From Urbifossiella limnaea (GTDB lineage Bacteria > Planctomycetota > Planctomycetia > Gemmatales > Gemmataceae), in NCBI RefSeq assembly GCF_007747215.1, contig NZ_CP036273.1, positions 6,370,322 to 6,434,321 on the forward strand: DNA of 64,000 bases. Direction: 5' to 3'. Of this stretch, positions 41,691-50,980 are shown piece after piece. The notes beneath the pieces are model-generated. The model was not told the origin of the DNA. It searched no databases and worked only from the letters and a program-made list of their open reading frames with translations. The number at the start of each line of letters is the position of its first letter. Positions within the stretch are counted from its first letter, which is position 1. The translations under genes and the position numbers were made by a program.

Positions 41691-44600
41691 TTACGACCGC
41701 TCCGGCAGCGTCACCACGAACGTCGCGCCCTCGCCGGGGCGGCCGTGGGCCGCGATCGCGCCGCCGTGGCGGTCCACGATCTTCTTGCACACCGCCAGCC
41801 CGACGCCGGTCCCCTCGTACTCCTCGCGGCCGTGCAGCCGCTGGAACACCTGGAAGATGCGCCCCGCGAACCGGTCCTCGAAGCCGATGCCGTTGTCGGC
41901 CACCGTGACCGCCCACCCCGCGGCCGTGCGCTCGGCGCTCACCCGCACCACCGGCGGCACTCCCGGCCGGTGGAACTTCAGCGCGTTGCCGACGAGGTTC
42001 TGGAACACCTGCCGCAGCTGGCCCGCGTCGCCGCTCACCGTCGGGAGCGGCCCCGCCTCCACCCCGCCGCCGGTCAGTTCGAGCCGGGCCGCCAGGTCGT
42101 CGAGCGCGTCGGCCAGCGCCGCGTTCAGGTCGACCGCGGCGAACGCCTTGGCCCGCGTGGTGACCCGGCTGTACGCCAGCAGGTCGTCGATGAGCCGGCC
42201 CATCCGCCCGGCCGACGCCATCATCCGGTCCAGCCGTTCGCGGTTGTCGTCGGCGAGCTGGTCGCGCGCCTTCTCCTTCAGCCGGGCGCCGTAGGTCTGA
42301 ATCTTCCGCAGCGGCTCCTGCAGGTCGTGGCTGGCGGCGAAGGCGAACTCCTCCAGCTCCTTGTTGCTCCGCACCAGCTCCGCGGTCCGCTCCGCGACGA
42401 GGCGCTCGAGCGTCTCGGCGTGGCGCTTCTTGTCGTCGATGTCGGTGCAGGTGCCGAACCAGCGCACGACGGCGCCGCCGGCGGCGCGGTGCGGGAAGCC
42501 GGCGGCGAGGACCCAGCGGTAGCCGCCGCCGCGGGATTGCAGCCGGTACTCGATGCGGTAGCCGACGGCGGGGTCGACCACGGCGGCGTTCCAGGCGGCG
42601 GCGGCGCGGGGGCGGTCGTCCGGGTGGACCTGGTCGAGCCAGCCGGCGCCGAGGCTGCCGTCCAGGCCGACGCCGGTGATTTCCTCCCAGCGGGCGTTCA
42701 TGTACTCGCACCACCCGTCGGGCCGGCACACCCACACGGCCACCGGCACGGCCTCGGCGAGCGTGCGGAACCGGGCCTCGTTCTCGCGCAGCCGGGCCTC
42801 GCCCTCCTTCCGCTCGGTCACATCCGACCGGCACCCGACCGCCCGCCGCGGCTTGCCGTCGTCGCCGTACATGACCCGCGCCCGGTCCTCGACCCACACC
42901 CACCGGCCGTCGGCGTGCCGGACGCGGTACTCGGCCTGGAGCGTCGGGGCGCCGCGGGCGTAGCCCCGCTCGCGGTCGGCGAGCACGCCTGGCAGGTCGT
43001 CCGGGTGGATGCGGGCCGGCCACCACCCCACGACGGGGTCGGCGGCCTCGGGCCGGACGCCGACGAGGTCCAGCAGCCCCGCCGAGCGCTCGACCCGGCC
43101 GGCGGTCATGTCGGCGTCGTACACCAGCCCGCGGACGGCCTCCGTCGCCAGCCGGTAGCGCTCCTCGCCGGCGCGGAGCAGCTCCTCGGCGTGGGTGCGG
43201 TCGGTCACGTCGCGCTGCGTGCCCCAGGCGCGGATCACGCTCCCGCCCTCGACGATGCCGACGAGCGTGTTGAGAAACACGCGCGGGTTGCCGTACCGGT
43301 CGCGCTCCCGGGATTCGGCGTCGGTCAGCCGGTGGCCCCCGCTGACGAACGCCGTCAGGAACGCGGTGGTGCGCGGGTCGGCGGCGTCGAAGAAGTCGGC
43401 GAGGCGGGCGCCGGTCAGCTCGACGGCCCAGGTGTAGCCGTACATGCGGGCGAACGCGTCGTTGCACTCGGCGAGGTAGCCGCGCGCGTGGTACGCGGCC
43501 AGTTGCTCGGCCACGGGCAGTGTCGTCGGCACCGGTTCGTCCAGCTCGAACCGCCAGATGCCCTCGGAACTCTGGGCGACGAACGCCTTGTACCGCTCCT
43601 CGCTGCGGCGCAGGTCGTCCTCGACGCGCTTGCGGGGCGTCACATCGGCGACGACGCCGTACATGCCGCGCGGCGAGCCGGCGGCGTCGTAGGCGGCGCG
43701 GCCGCGGGCCGACAGCCACGCCTCGCCGTCCGGCCGCACCACCCGGCACTCGATGTCGAACGCCGTCCGCTCCAGCACCGCGGCGCGGACCGCCGCGTCG
43801 GCCCGGTCGCGGTCGGCAGGATGAATCCGCTTGCGGACGGCGGCCCACGTCACGGGCGCGGTCGGGTCGAACCCGAACACCGCGGCGGCGCGCGGCGACA
43901 GCGCGAGGGTGTCGTCGGCCGCGTTCCAGTTCCAGTCGCCGAGCCGGGCCGCGTCGAGCGACAGGGCGAGCCGGTCGGCCGTCTCGCGGGCCGCGTCCAG
44001 CGCCGCCTCGGCGCGCTCGCGCGCCCGCCGCTGGGCCTCGCCGAGCACGCCGGTTCCCAGCCCGCTGAACAGGAACAGACCGAACGCCAGCCGGTCGGCG
44101 AGGGTGGCGCCGAGCACCGACCCGTCGGGCGCGATGATCCACGCTTCCGTACCGACCCCGGTGAGAACGGTACACAGCACGGCCGGCCCGAACCCGGCCT
44201 CCCACGCGGTGTAAATGACGGCCAGGAACGAGATGAGGTACGGGTACTTGGTGCCGAGCAGCGGGCCGAGGGCCTCGCGGGCGCCGAGCGAGAGGGCGGC
44301 GGCGGCCGCGGCCACGGCGTACCCCTGCCAGCGCGGCCGGGCCGGCGGCGCCGTCGGCACCGCTTCGTGTCGCGCGGCCGCGGCGGCGGTCAGGTCGAGC
44401 AGCCGCGGCACCGCCGGCACCAGCGCCAACACCGTCAGCCACGACACCGCGGCCGTCACCGCCTTCACCACGCCCGACAGGTGGTACACCGGGTGGTAGA
44501 AGATGACCGCCTCGACGAGGTGGTTGGTGCCGCAGGCGAGGATGAAGACGGCGAACAGGACGAACAGCCCGGTGAACGGCAGCCCGCGCCGCTGCCGGGC

Positions 44601-44744
44601 GAAGTAGACCAGCACCAGCGGGATGGACAGGTACGCGAGCCAGATGAGGACGTCGGAGACGACGTGGAGAGCGACCTCCCAGTCCTCCCAGGCGCCGCAG
44701 TTCTTCCGAGGTACGAACCCGTCGGTGCCGGTGAGCCAGTCCAT
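41691..44744 (-). CDS. Sensor histidine kinase with ethylene-receptor-like membrane domain and four PAS
   Basis: 1017 aa. Residues about 20-130 hold three TM helices with SDVLIWLAYLSIPLVLVYF and FILACGTNHLVEA, matching the copper/ethylene site of plant ETR1 (Asp in helix 1, Cys-x3-His in helix 2). A DUF4118-like four-TM block (about 150-260; GTKYPYLISFLAVIYTAW) follows. Four PAS domains lie at about 270-760. The HisKA phospho-acceptor is in FAASHDLQEPLRKI, and a HATPase domain follows with NALKFHR, VADNGIGFE and GTGVGLAVCKKIVDRHGG. No receiver is attached and no response regulator is adjacent, so its partner is elsewhere. Sensing of ethylene or another small ligand is inferred. Confidence 0.88.
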   Translation of the reverse strand: MDWLTGTDGFVPRKNCGAWEDWEVALHVVSDVLIWLAYLSIPLVLVYFARQRRGLPFTGLFVLFAVFILACGTNHLVEAVIFYHPVYHLSGVVKAVTAAVSWLTVLALVPAVPRLLDLTAAAAARHEAVPTAPPARPRWQGYAVAAAAAALSLGAREALGPLLGTKYPYLISFLAVIYTAWEAGFGPAVLCTVLTGVGTEAWIIAPDGSVLGATLADRLAFGLFLFSGLGTGVLGEAQRRARERAEAALDAARETADRLALSLDAARLGDWNWNAADDTLALSPRAAAVFGFDPTAPVTWAAVRKRIHPADRDRADAAVRAAVLERTAFDIECRVVRPDGEAWLSARGRAAYDAAGSPRGMYGVVADVTPRKRVEDDLRRSEERYKAFVAQSSEGIWRFELDEPVPTTLPVAEQLAAYHARGYLAECNDAFARMYGYTWAVELTGARLADFFDAADPRTTAFLTAFVSGGHRLTDAESRERDRYGNPRVFLNTLVGIVEGGSVIRAWGTQRDVTDRTHAEELLRAGEERYRLATEAVRGLVYDADMTAGRVERSAGLLDLVGVRPEAADPVVGWWPARIHPDDLPGVLADRERGYARGAPTLQAEYRVRHADGRWVWVEDRARVMYGDDGKPRRAVGCRSDVTERKEGEARLRENEARFRTLAEAVPVAVWVCRPDGWCEYMNARWEEITGVGLDGSLGAGWLDQVHPDDRPRAAAAWNAAVVDPAVGYRIEYRLQSRGGGYRWVLAAGFPHRAAGGAVVRWFGTCTDIDDKKRHAETLERLVAERTAELVRSNKELEEFAFAASHDLQEPLRKIQTYGARLKEKARDQLADDNRERLDRMMASAGRMGRLIDDLLAYSRVTTRAKAFAAVDLNAALADALDDLAARLELTGGGVEAGPLPTVSGDAGQLRQVFQNLVGNALKFHRPGVPPVVRVSAERTAAGWAVTVADNGIGFEDRFAGRIFQVFQRLHGREEYEGTGVGLAVCKKIVDRHGGAIAAHGRPGEGATFVVTLPERS

Positions 44745-44837
44745 GCGCGTGCGCCGCCCCAGGGGTGGCCGTGGGCGCGCGGCCGGGTGGCACTTTTACG
44801 ATGAACGGGTGACGGGGTGGAGGGGTGAGAGAAGAAT

Positions 44838-44861
44838 GCCCACCCGCCGCGACGGGTGGGC
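44838..44861. terminator. Hairpin GCCCACCC...GGGTGGGC, copy 2
   Basis: 8-bp perfect stem around GCCGCGAC, between the kinase gene and the 237-aa gene; GGGGTGA repeats lie just to its left (about 44810-44830). It is the near-twin of the hairpin at 31673-31696. Confidence 0.6.
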
Positions 44862-44873
44862 GTTGACCGCGAT

Positions 44874-45587
44874 TTACCGCGCCACGATGATCTCGGCCCG
44901 GTGCGCCGTCGCGGTCGGGAACAGGCGGAACTGCGGCCCGCTCCCGGCGACCGACCCGCCGACCGCGGCCGCGATCGACACCAGCAGCGCCGCCAGCGCG
45001 CCCCACGACGCCGCCGTCGCCACCTGCCCCGCCTTCTCGCGGGTCGCCGTGTCGTTCGCGGCGGCGCGTGCCCGCGCCGGGTCCATGTTGGCCCGGGCCG
45101 CGTCGATGCTCGCCTGACTCACCCCGGCGTCCCGCGCCAGGTCGTCCCACGAGCGCGGCTGGACGTTCGGGTTCGTCTGCGCCACCATCGTGCCGCCGAA
45201 CAGCGCGAAGTACCCGGCCCGCACCCCCATGCCGACCATCATCATCGACGCCGCGGTTACCAGCGCCCACGTCAGCACGCCGTAGATGACCGCCTCCTGC
45301 CGCGTCTCGCCGGCCGTCAGCTGGCTCGTCACCCAGCCGCCGAGGAACAGCGACGCGGCGAGCGTGGCCACGGCCGCGACGATGCCGGCGATGCCGACCG
45401 TCTCGGCGCGCAGGTCCGTCTCGCGGAGGCTGACGCCGATGGCGGCGAACAGGAACGTGAACACGAGGGCGGCGGACAGGGCGACGACCGCCCCGCCGAG
45501 CAGCGCCCCCCAACTGACCCGGCTGCGGACGCCGGCGACGTCCGAAAGGTGGACCGCTTCGCTGCGGTGTTCAGGGGTGTGCGACAT
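44874..45587 (-). CDS. Four-TM hypothetical membrane protein
   Basis: 237 aa. Four clear TM helices (WGALLGGAVVALSAALVFTF; IAGIVAAVATLAASLFLGGW; VIYGVLTWALVTAASMMMVG; WGALAALLVSIAAAVGGSVA). Between helices 3 and 4 is an Ala/Asp-rich loop. The repeated WGALL...A units suggest internal duplication. I do not recognise a named family; similar proteins are common as uncharacterised membrane proteins in bacteria. Function unknown. Confidence 0.6.
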   Translation of the reverse strand: MSHTPEHRSEAVHLSDVAGVRSRVSWGALLGGAVVALSAALVFTFLFAAIGVSLRETDLRAETVGIAGIVAAVATLAASLFLGGWVTSQLTAGETRQEAVIYGVLTWALVTAASMMMVGMGVRAGYFALFGGTMVAQTNPNVQPRSWDDLARDAGVSQASIDAARANMDPARARAAANDTATREKAGQVATAASWGALAALLVSIAAAVGGSVAGSGPQFRLFPTATAHRAEIIVAR

Positions 45588-45686
45588 GCGGAAACTCCTG
45601 GGAGAAACGGCCCCTACCGAAGCGGCGGGCGGCCGGACGGGTCAGGACGATTGCATCGGTCGTGCCACACGGGAGGGCACGGAGCA

Positions 45687-45757
45687 CGAAGCACGAAAAT
45701 CGCAATCCGAACCCGGGCCACCAGCACCCGGGTTCGGATTGCGATTTTCGTGCTTCG
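45687..45757. repeat. Perfect 31-bp inverted repeat
   Basis: Arms 45687-45717 and 45727-45757 are perfectly complementary with a 9-nt loop. It lies between two same-strand small-protein genes, where it would form a very stable hairpin in mRNA. Confidence 0.7.
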
Positions 45758-45767
45758 GATTTCGCCG

Positions 45768-45953
45768 CTACACGGGGTCGATCATCCGATCCCGTCTGCG
45801 GAAGGCGTCGGCGACGAACGACACTACGGCCAGCACCAGGAACACGAAGGACAGCACCTTCGCGGCGTCCAACGACACGTCGGCGATGAGGCCGAACCCG
45901 AGGACGGCCGACACGATCGCCACGATCAAGAAGGTCAGGGCCATACGGAGCAT
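45768..45953 (-). CDS. DUF1328-type small membrane protein
   Basis: 61 aa with two TM helices ([20 protein letters not shown] and [19 protein letters not shown]) and a short basic tail RRRDRM. Length and pattern fit the widespread DUF1328 family of tiny inner-membrane proteins of unknown function. ATG with GGAGGAA upstream. Confidence 0.75.
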   Translation of the reverse strand: MLRMALTFLIVAIVSAVLGFGLIADVSLDAAKVLSFVFLVLAVVSFVADAFRRRDRMIDPV

Positions 45954-45995
45954 CGGAGTTCCTCCGGTTGTAGGTACAGCCGGTCGCGGCGGGGC

Positions 45996-46397
45996 TTACG
46001 GGTTCACCACCTCGACCTTCACCTCCAGGTTCGTCGGCGTCCCGGTCTGCGGGGTGCCGGTCACCTTGATGATGTGCTCGCCCTTCGGGGCGTCGGCGGC
46101 GGCCTTCACGGTCAGGGTGAAGCTCTTGTCGGCCGTCTCCATCTTCGTCTTGTCCACGCGCACGTCGATCTTCGGGCTCTGGCTGTCGGCCTTCAGCGCC
46201 ACCGGCTGCGTGAAGTTGTTGTCGCGGCTGACGTTCACCACCACCGTCTTTTCTTCGCCCGGCTTCAGGTTGGTGTCGCCGGCCGCGGTGGTGAGGCGGA
46301 ACGTCTGGCCCGGCGTGCCCCCCTCGGGGCTCCGGTTGCAGGCCGTGGTGGCGATCGCGAAAAGGCCGACGGTCAGGGCGGCCAGGGTACGGGTCAT
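45996..46397 (-). CDS. Small lipoprotein with Ig-like domain
   Basis: 133 aa from the ATG at 46397. Lipobox FAIATTACN at about 13-21. The mature part (about 25-133) is all beta, with FRLTTAAGDTNLKPGEEKTV and a C-terminal KVTGTPQ...VEVVNP, like a bacterial Ig/FN3-type domain. It is probably anchored to a membrane on the outside. Function unknown. Confidence 0.65.
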   Translation of the reverse strand: MTRTLAALTVGLFAIATTACNRSPEGGTPGQTFRLTTAAGDTNLKPGEEKTVVVNVSRDNNFTQPVALKADSQSPKIDVRVDKTKMETADKSFTLTVKAAADAPKGEHIIKVTGTPQTGTPTNLEVKVEVVNP

Positions 46398-46600
46398 GGG
46401 TGAGGCTCCGGTTATGTGGACTCGACCGGGCTCCCGCGGCAGGCGGAAACGGCCCGGACGGATTGGGACTGAAGCAACGGGTGTGCCGGCGACGACGCCA
46501 GTACGTGGCAATCCGCTGCGCCCGCCCGCGCGGCCGGGTTCGCCTGCCGGCCGCGGAACGCCGGATGCACAACCGGCGGCCGGTCCACCGGAGGGGCGCG

Positions 46601-49600
46601 ATGAGCAAGTTGTGGCAGGTCGGGCGGGTGGCGCTGATCGTCGTCGGGGCGGTCGCCGTGGTCGGCGTCGCCCTGCGGGTCGGCGCCGGGTGGTACCTGC
46701 AATCGGCCGGCGGCCGGGCCGTCGTCGCGGAGCGCCTCGGCGAGGCGATCGGGCTGCCGGTCGAGGTCCGCGAGCTGAGCGTCGGCCCGGTGTCGTCGTC
46801 GATCGCCTTCCGCGTGCTGGACCCGGCCCTGCCGAACTCGCCCGACGCCGAGGTGCTCGTCGTCGAGTCGGCGTCCGCCGACGTGTCCTTCTCGGAACTG
46901 CTGACCGGCCGCGTCCACCCGAAGGAGGTCCACCTCCGCGGCGTGACCGTGACGGTGCGGCTGGACGCCGACGGCAAGCTGCTGACGACGCTCCCCACGC
47001 TCCCGGAGGCGCGGGCGGCGGCCGACGGGCCGCTGCCGCACGTCGTTGTCGAGCGCGCGAAGGTGACCGTCCGGCAGGAGGGGCGGCCGGCGTTCAGCGT
47101 GTCCGGGGTGTCGCTCCAGGCCGGCGCCGACGGCGGCAAGGTGGTGCTGTCCGGCGGCGCGGACGACCCCGCGTGGGGCAAGTGGAAGCTGTCCGGCGAG
47201 GTGGACCGCGCGGGCGAGACCGGCTGGGCCGACCTGGCCGCCGACGACGCGCCGCTGGCGCTGGACCTGCTGCGGTCGATCCCGTTCGTGCCGCGCGAGG
47301 TGTGGGACAACGCCCAGCCCGCCGGCCGCGGCAAGGCGACCGTTCACCTCAGCGTCGGGGCGGCGCCGGGGCGCGCGGTCGGCTACGACGTGCGGGTTCA
47401 GCCGACGAGCACGACACTCGCGTTGCCGGCCGCGGACGTGACGCTCCAGGACGTTCAGGGCGTGCTGAGCGTCCGCGACGGCAGGCTGACCGTCGGCGGT
47501 CCCGCGGGCCGGCCGAAGGCGACGGGGAAGCTGGCCGGCGGCGTGGTGCTGGCGGAGGCGACGTACGCTTTCGCCAAGGAGCCGGCGAAGGGCGACCCGA
47601 TCCGCGTGGACGTGAAGAACCTCGCGGTGAAAGACCTGCCGGCGAAGTGGGGGTTGAAGACCCTCGGCGGCGGCCTGCCGGGGAAGCTGAGCTTCGAGAG
47701 CGGCTTCCTGACCGGCAGCGCGAGCGTGACGCTGTCGGTCCCCGCCGCGGGCGACGCGGTGGTGACCGCCACGGGGCGGGGGCGCATCCGCCTGCCGGGC
47801 TTCCTCGGCGGGACGCAGAGCGACATCAACGTGTCGCTCGGCAGCGACGGCAAGCGGCTCACGTTCAACCTGGGAGAGACGACGGTCGCGCCGCCCGAGA
47901 AGGCGGGGGCACCGGACGGGGCACAGTCGAACGCGACTCCGCAGTTCACCACACCGCCCGCGACCAAGGCCGACCTCGAACGCCTCCTCCTCGCCGCGAC
48001 GCTCCTCCAGCCGCCGGACAAGACGCGCGCCGACCAGACGCCCGTCGAGGCCACGCTGTCGCTGCGGGACATCGACATCGCCCAGCTCGTCGAGCAGCTC
48101 GAACTCAAGATTCCCTACAAGCTCGGCGGCAAGGTCACGCTCCGGGCCAAGCTCGCCGTGCCGCTCGGCGAAGTCACCACGTCGGCGTCGTACAAGCTGT
48201 CCGGCACGCTCACGTCGCCGGAACTCCGCTTCGAGGGGCTGACGGTGCAGGACGCCGCGGCCGACCTGCACTACCAGAACGGCGTCCTCACGCTCTCCGA
48301 GCTCCGCGGCAAGGTGCCGCACCCCGGCGGCGCGGCCGGCGAGTTCCGCGGCACCGCGAAGGCCGCCATCGACCCGGCCGGCGACGCCACCGCCAAGCTC
48401 ACCCTCACGAAGCTGCCGGTCGGCCCCGTCCTCGCCGCCCTGCCCGACCTCGGCGTCGCCGGCGCCGGCGTGGTGACCGGCGAGGCCGAGTTCAAGGCGC
48501 CCTTCGAGAAGCTGCAAGACCCCGCCGCCTGGGCCGCGTCGGCGAAGCTCACGAGCGACGAACTGACCCTGGCCGGCCGCACCGCCCGCGCCGTGTCCTT
48601 CGCCGCGAAGATCGACAAGGGAACGCTCACGCTCACCGACGGCGCCGCGACGATCGAGGGCATCCCCGTCACCGCCGCGGGCACGCTCGGGCTCACGGGG
48701 GCGCTCAAGCTCGACGCCACCGTGAAGGCCGCCGGCGCCAGCGTGACCGACCTGCGGAAGCTTGTCCCCGAACTGAAGCTGCCCGTTCCCGTCGAGGGCA
48801 CGCTGGCCGCCGACGCCCGCCTGACCGGCACGCTGTCACCCGTCGCGGTCCGCGCCGCCGGCCGCGTCACCGCGTCCGACCTGACACTCAACAAGACCCC
48901 CGCCAACCACCTCGACGTGCGCTGGGAGTTCGACCCCGACCGCCTCCGCGTCACGCAGCTGACGGCCCAGGTGTTCGGAGGCAGCGTGGACGGCAAGCTC
49001 GACTACCCGCTGAAGCCCGACCGCGGCGGCTCGTTCGACCTCGGGTTCAAGGACTTCGACGCCGCCCAGGCCGGCGCCTTCGTGCCGGACTTCCCCGTCC
49101 GCGTGAGCGGCGCCGTCACCGGGAAGGTCGCCGGCACCATCCCGCCGGCGAAGGACGGCCCGCGCGTCGGCAACCTCGACGTGGACCTGACCGCCCCGAA
49201 GCTGAGGGTGCAGGGCTTCCCCGCCGAGAAGCTCGTCGGCAAGGCGTCGGTCCGCGGCGGGGCGATCGAGTACTCGCTGGAGGGGCACAGCCTCGGCGGC
49301 ACGTTCGAGGTGAAGGGCCGCTACCCCGGCGGGAAGGAGGAGCCGAAGGGCCCGCGCGGGTCGGCCCGGCTGCGGAACCTCGACCTGTCGCGCCTCGCCG
49401 GGGCGCTCGGGGCCGACGCGCTGCGGCCGCTCCAGGGCCGCGTGGACGTGACGTTCGACTACGCCAACGACCTGTCGGCCGGCTCCGGCCGCGTCGGCGT
49501 GCGCGGCCTCCGCTGGGGGAGCGAGGCCACCGCCGACGACATCGACGCGGTGCTGCTGCTGACCGACGGCACCCTGGAGCTGCGCGACCTGCGCGGGTAC

Positions 49601-50641
49601 ATGGCCGGCGGGGTGCTGCGCGGCCGGGCGCGGGTGAACGTGGACGACCCCGGCCGCAACTTCGTGTCGCTCACGCTCGACCGGGCGGACGCGGCGCGGC
49701 TGCTGGCCCCGTTCGGCGACGCCGGCGCGGCGCTCGACGGGAGCGTGTCGCTGGTCGTCCGCGGCAGCTTCGGCCGGGCGTCGCGGCTGACCGGCAGCGT
49801 GACGCTCGACCGCGGTACCGTCGGCGGCGCCGGCGTGGTCGGGCTGCGGGTGCCGTTCGAGGTGACGGCCGGGGCCGCCGGCGGCCGCCTGACCGTCCGC
49901 GAGGCGACCGCCCTGGCCGGCAGCGGCCGCACCACCGGCGCCGTCACCGTGGACTGGGGCGTCGGCCCCGGCGTGCGGGTGAGCGGCCGGGTGCAGCTGT
50001 TTGACGTGCCCGTCCGCGCCCTGGCCCCGGGCCTCGGCGACAACGCCTACGTCGGCGCCGGCCGGCTCACGGGGCGGTTCGACGTGTCGGGCGAAACCGT
50101 GCGCTCGGCCGCCGACCTGCGGGGCACCCTGGTCGGCGTGCTGAACGGCACGTCCGCGCAGGAGATCCCGCTGTTGCGGCAGGCGGTGCCGTACCTGAAC
50201 CCGATCGGCGCCAACCGCGCCTTCCAGACCGGCGACGTGCGCGCGACGCTGGCCGGCGGCGTGCTCCGGGTGCAGCGGCTGGCGCTGGCCAACCCCACGA
50301 CGCAGCTGTTCGCCGACGGCAGCGTCACGCTGTCGAACAGCCGGCTCGACCTGGACGTGGTGGCGCACACGGGCCAGTTCGGTCCGGACGTGCGCGGCCT
50401 CCGGCTGCTCGGCCTGCGGCTGCCGACGATCGGCCCGGTGCCGATCGGCGTGATCCGCGACGTGACGGACTTCCTGTCGAACAAGACGGTGCGGCTGACG
50501 ATCACCGGGACGACGGCAAACCCGGTAGTGCGAGTGAACACCGGGGCGCTGTTGCGCGACGAGGCGGTGCGGTTCTTCCTGACGCGCTACGTGCTGCCGG
50601 CGGAGTTGGGCGGCGGGGCGATGCTGCGCACCGACCGGTAA
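46601..50641 (+). CDS. AsmA/TamB-like giant membrane-anchored protein
   Basis: 1346 aa from the ATG at 46601 with GGAGGGG upstream; the frame is open 200 nt earlier. One N-terminal TM (VALIVVGAVAVVGVALRVGA), then repetitive beta-strand sequence. AsmA/DUF3971-type features are seen: VEVRELSVGPVSSSIAFRVL near the start and, near the C-terminus, GTSAQEIPLLRQAVPYLN with IGANRAFQTGDVRATLAGG and GPVPIGVIRDVTDFLSNKTV. Such proteins line a lipid-transport groove between inner and outer membranes in Gram-negative bacteria. Function here is inferred from the family. Confidence 0.75.
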   Translation: MSKLWQVGRVALIVVGAVAVVGVALRVGAGWYLQSAGGRAVVAERLGEAIGLPVEVRELSVGPVSSSIAFRVLDPALPNSPDAEVLVVESASADVSFSELLTGRVHPKEVHLRGVTVTVRLDADGKLLTTLPTLPEARAAADGPLPHVVVERAKVTVRQEGRPAFSVSGVSLQAGADGGKVVLSGGADDPAWGKWKLSGEVDRAGETGWADLAADDAPLALDLLRSIPFVPREVWDNAQPAGRGKATVHLSVGAAPGRAVGYDVRVQPTSTTLALPAADVTLQDVQGVLSVRDGRLTVGGPAGRPKATGKLAGGVVLAEATYAFAKEPAKGDPIRVDVKNLAVKDLPAKWGLKTLGGGLPGKLSFESGFLTGSASVTLSVPAAGDAVVTATGRGRIRLPGFLGGTQSDINVSLGSDGKRLTFNLGETTVAPPEKAGAPDGAQSNATPQFTTPPATKADLERLLLAATLLQPPDKTRADQTPVEATLSLRDIDIAQLVEQLELKIPYKLGGKVTLRAKLAVPLGEVTTSASYKLSGTLTSPELRFEGLTVQDAAADLHYQNGVLTLSELRGKVPHPGGAAGEFRGTAKAAIDPAGDATAKLTLTKLPVGPVLAALPDLGVAGAGVVTGEAEFKAPFEKLQDPAAWAASAKLTSDELTLAGRTARAVSFAAKIDKGTLTLTDGAATIEGIPVTAAGTLGLTGALKLDATVKAAGASVTDLRKLVPELKLPVPVEGTLAADARLTGTLSPVAVRAAGRVTASDLTLNKTPANHLDVRWEFDPDRLRVTQLTAQVFGGSVDGKLDYPLKPDRGGSFDLGFKDFDAAQAGAFVPDFPVRVSGAVTGKVAGTIPPAKDGPRVGNLDVDLTAPKLRVQGFPAEKLVGKASVRGGAIEYSLEGHSLGGTFEVKGRYPGGKEEPKGPRGSARLRNLDLSRLAGALGADALRPLQGRVDVTFDYANDLSAGSGRVGVRGLRWGSEATADDIDAVLLLTDGTLELRDLRGYMAGGVLRGRARVNVDDPGRNFVSLTLDRADAARLLAPFGDAGAALDGSVSLVVRGSFGRASRLTGSVTLDRGTVGGAGVVGLRVPFEVTAGAAGGRLTVREATALAGSGRTTGAVTVDWGVGPGVRVSGRVQLFDVPVRALAPGLGDNAYVGAGRLTGRFDVSGETVRSAADLRGTLVGVLNGTSAQEIPLLRQAVPYLNPIGANRAFQTGDVRATLAGGVLRVQRLALANPTTQLFADGSVTLSNSRLDLDVVAHTGQFGPDVRGLRLLGLRLPTIGPVPIGVIRDVTDFLSNKTVRLTITGTTANPVVRVNTGALLRDEAVRFFLTRYVLPAELGGGAMLRTDR

Positions 50642-50653
50642 CGAACGGGCGGG

Positions 50654-50908
50654 CTACCACCCGAGCGTGCCGCGAAGTTGCTCCAGCCCCCCGGCGACGG
50701 CGGCGTCGGCGGTCGGGTAGTTCCCCTTCCCGTCGTCGACGCGGCGGCCGTTGACCGACTGAAGCACGTAGCAGGTGTACGCGGCCCCGGCGGGGCGCAC
50801 TTCGAGCTTGTACTGCGGGGCGCCGCCGAGCGTCACGAACGTGACGAAGGTCTGCGCCCCCGGCTGGAGCACCCCGCCGCGCTTCGCCAGCCAGTCGGGA
50901 AGTTGCAT
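50654..50908 (-). CDS. Hypothetical protein (84 aa)
   Basis: Starts MQLPDWLAKRGGVLQPGAQT and has a compact alpha/beta pattern (KLEVRPAGAAYTCYVLQSVN). No family, no signal peptide. It is convergent with the AsmA-like gene, 12 nt from its stop. Good start region with AGGAGCGAC upstream. Confidence 0.5.
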   Translation of the reverse strand: MQLPDWLAKRGGVLQPGAQTFVTFVTLGGAPQYKLEVRPAGAAYTCYVLQSVNGRRVDDGKGNYPTADAAVAGGLEQLRGTLGW

Positions 50909-50980
50909 CGTCGCTCCTGTGCGCCCGTCGGTCGGTGTCGTCCGGTTCGTGACAGGATACGGGTCCGGCCGCGGCCGGGC

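Noticed and set aside
41143-45513. Very long open frame (over 1400 codons) on the minus strand across the histidine-kinase region
   Set aside because: It is an artefact of high GC. The true kinase frame carries all motifs; only the last 102 codons of the long frame (41143-41451) encode a believable protein.
45286-50004. Long plus-strand frame of over 1500 codons
   Set aside because: Arg/Pro/Gly-rich shadow of the AsmA-like gene, without domains; the real gene is in another frame from 46601.
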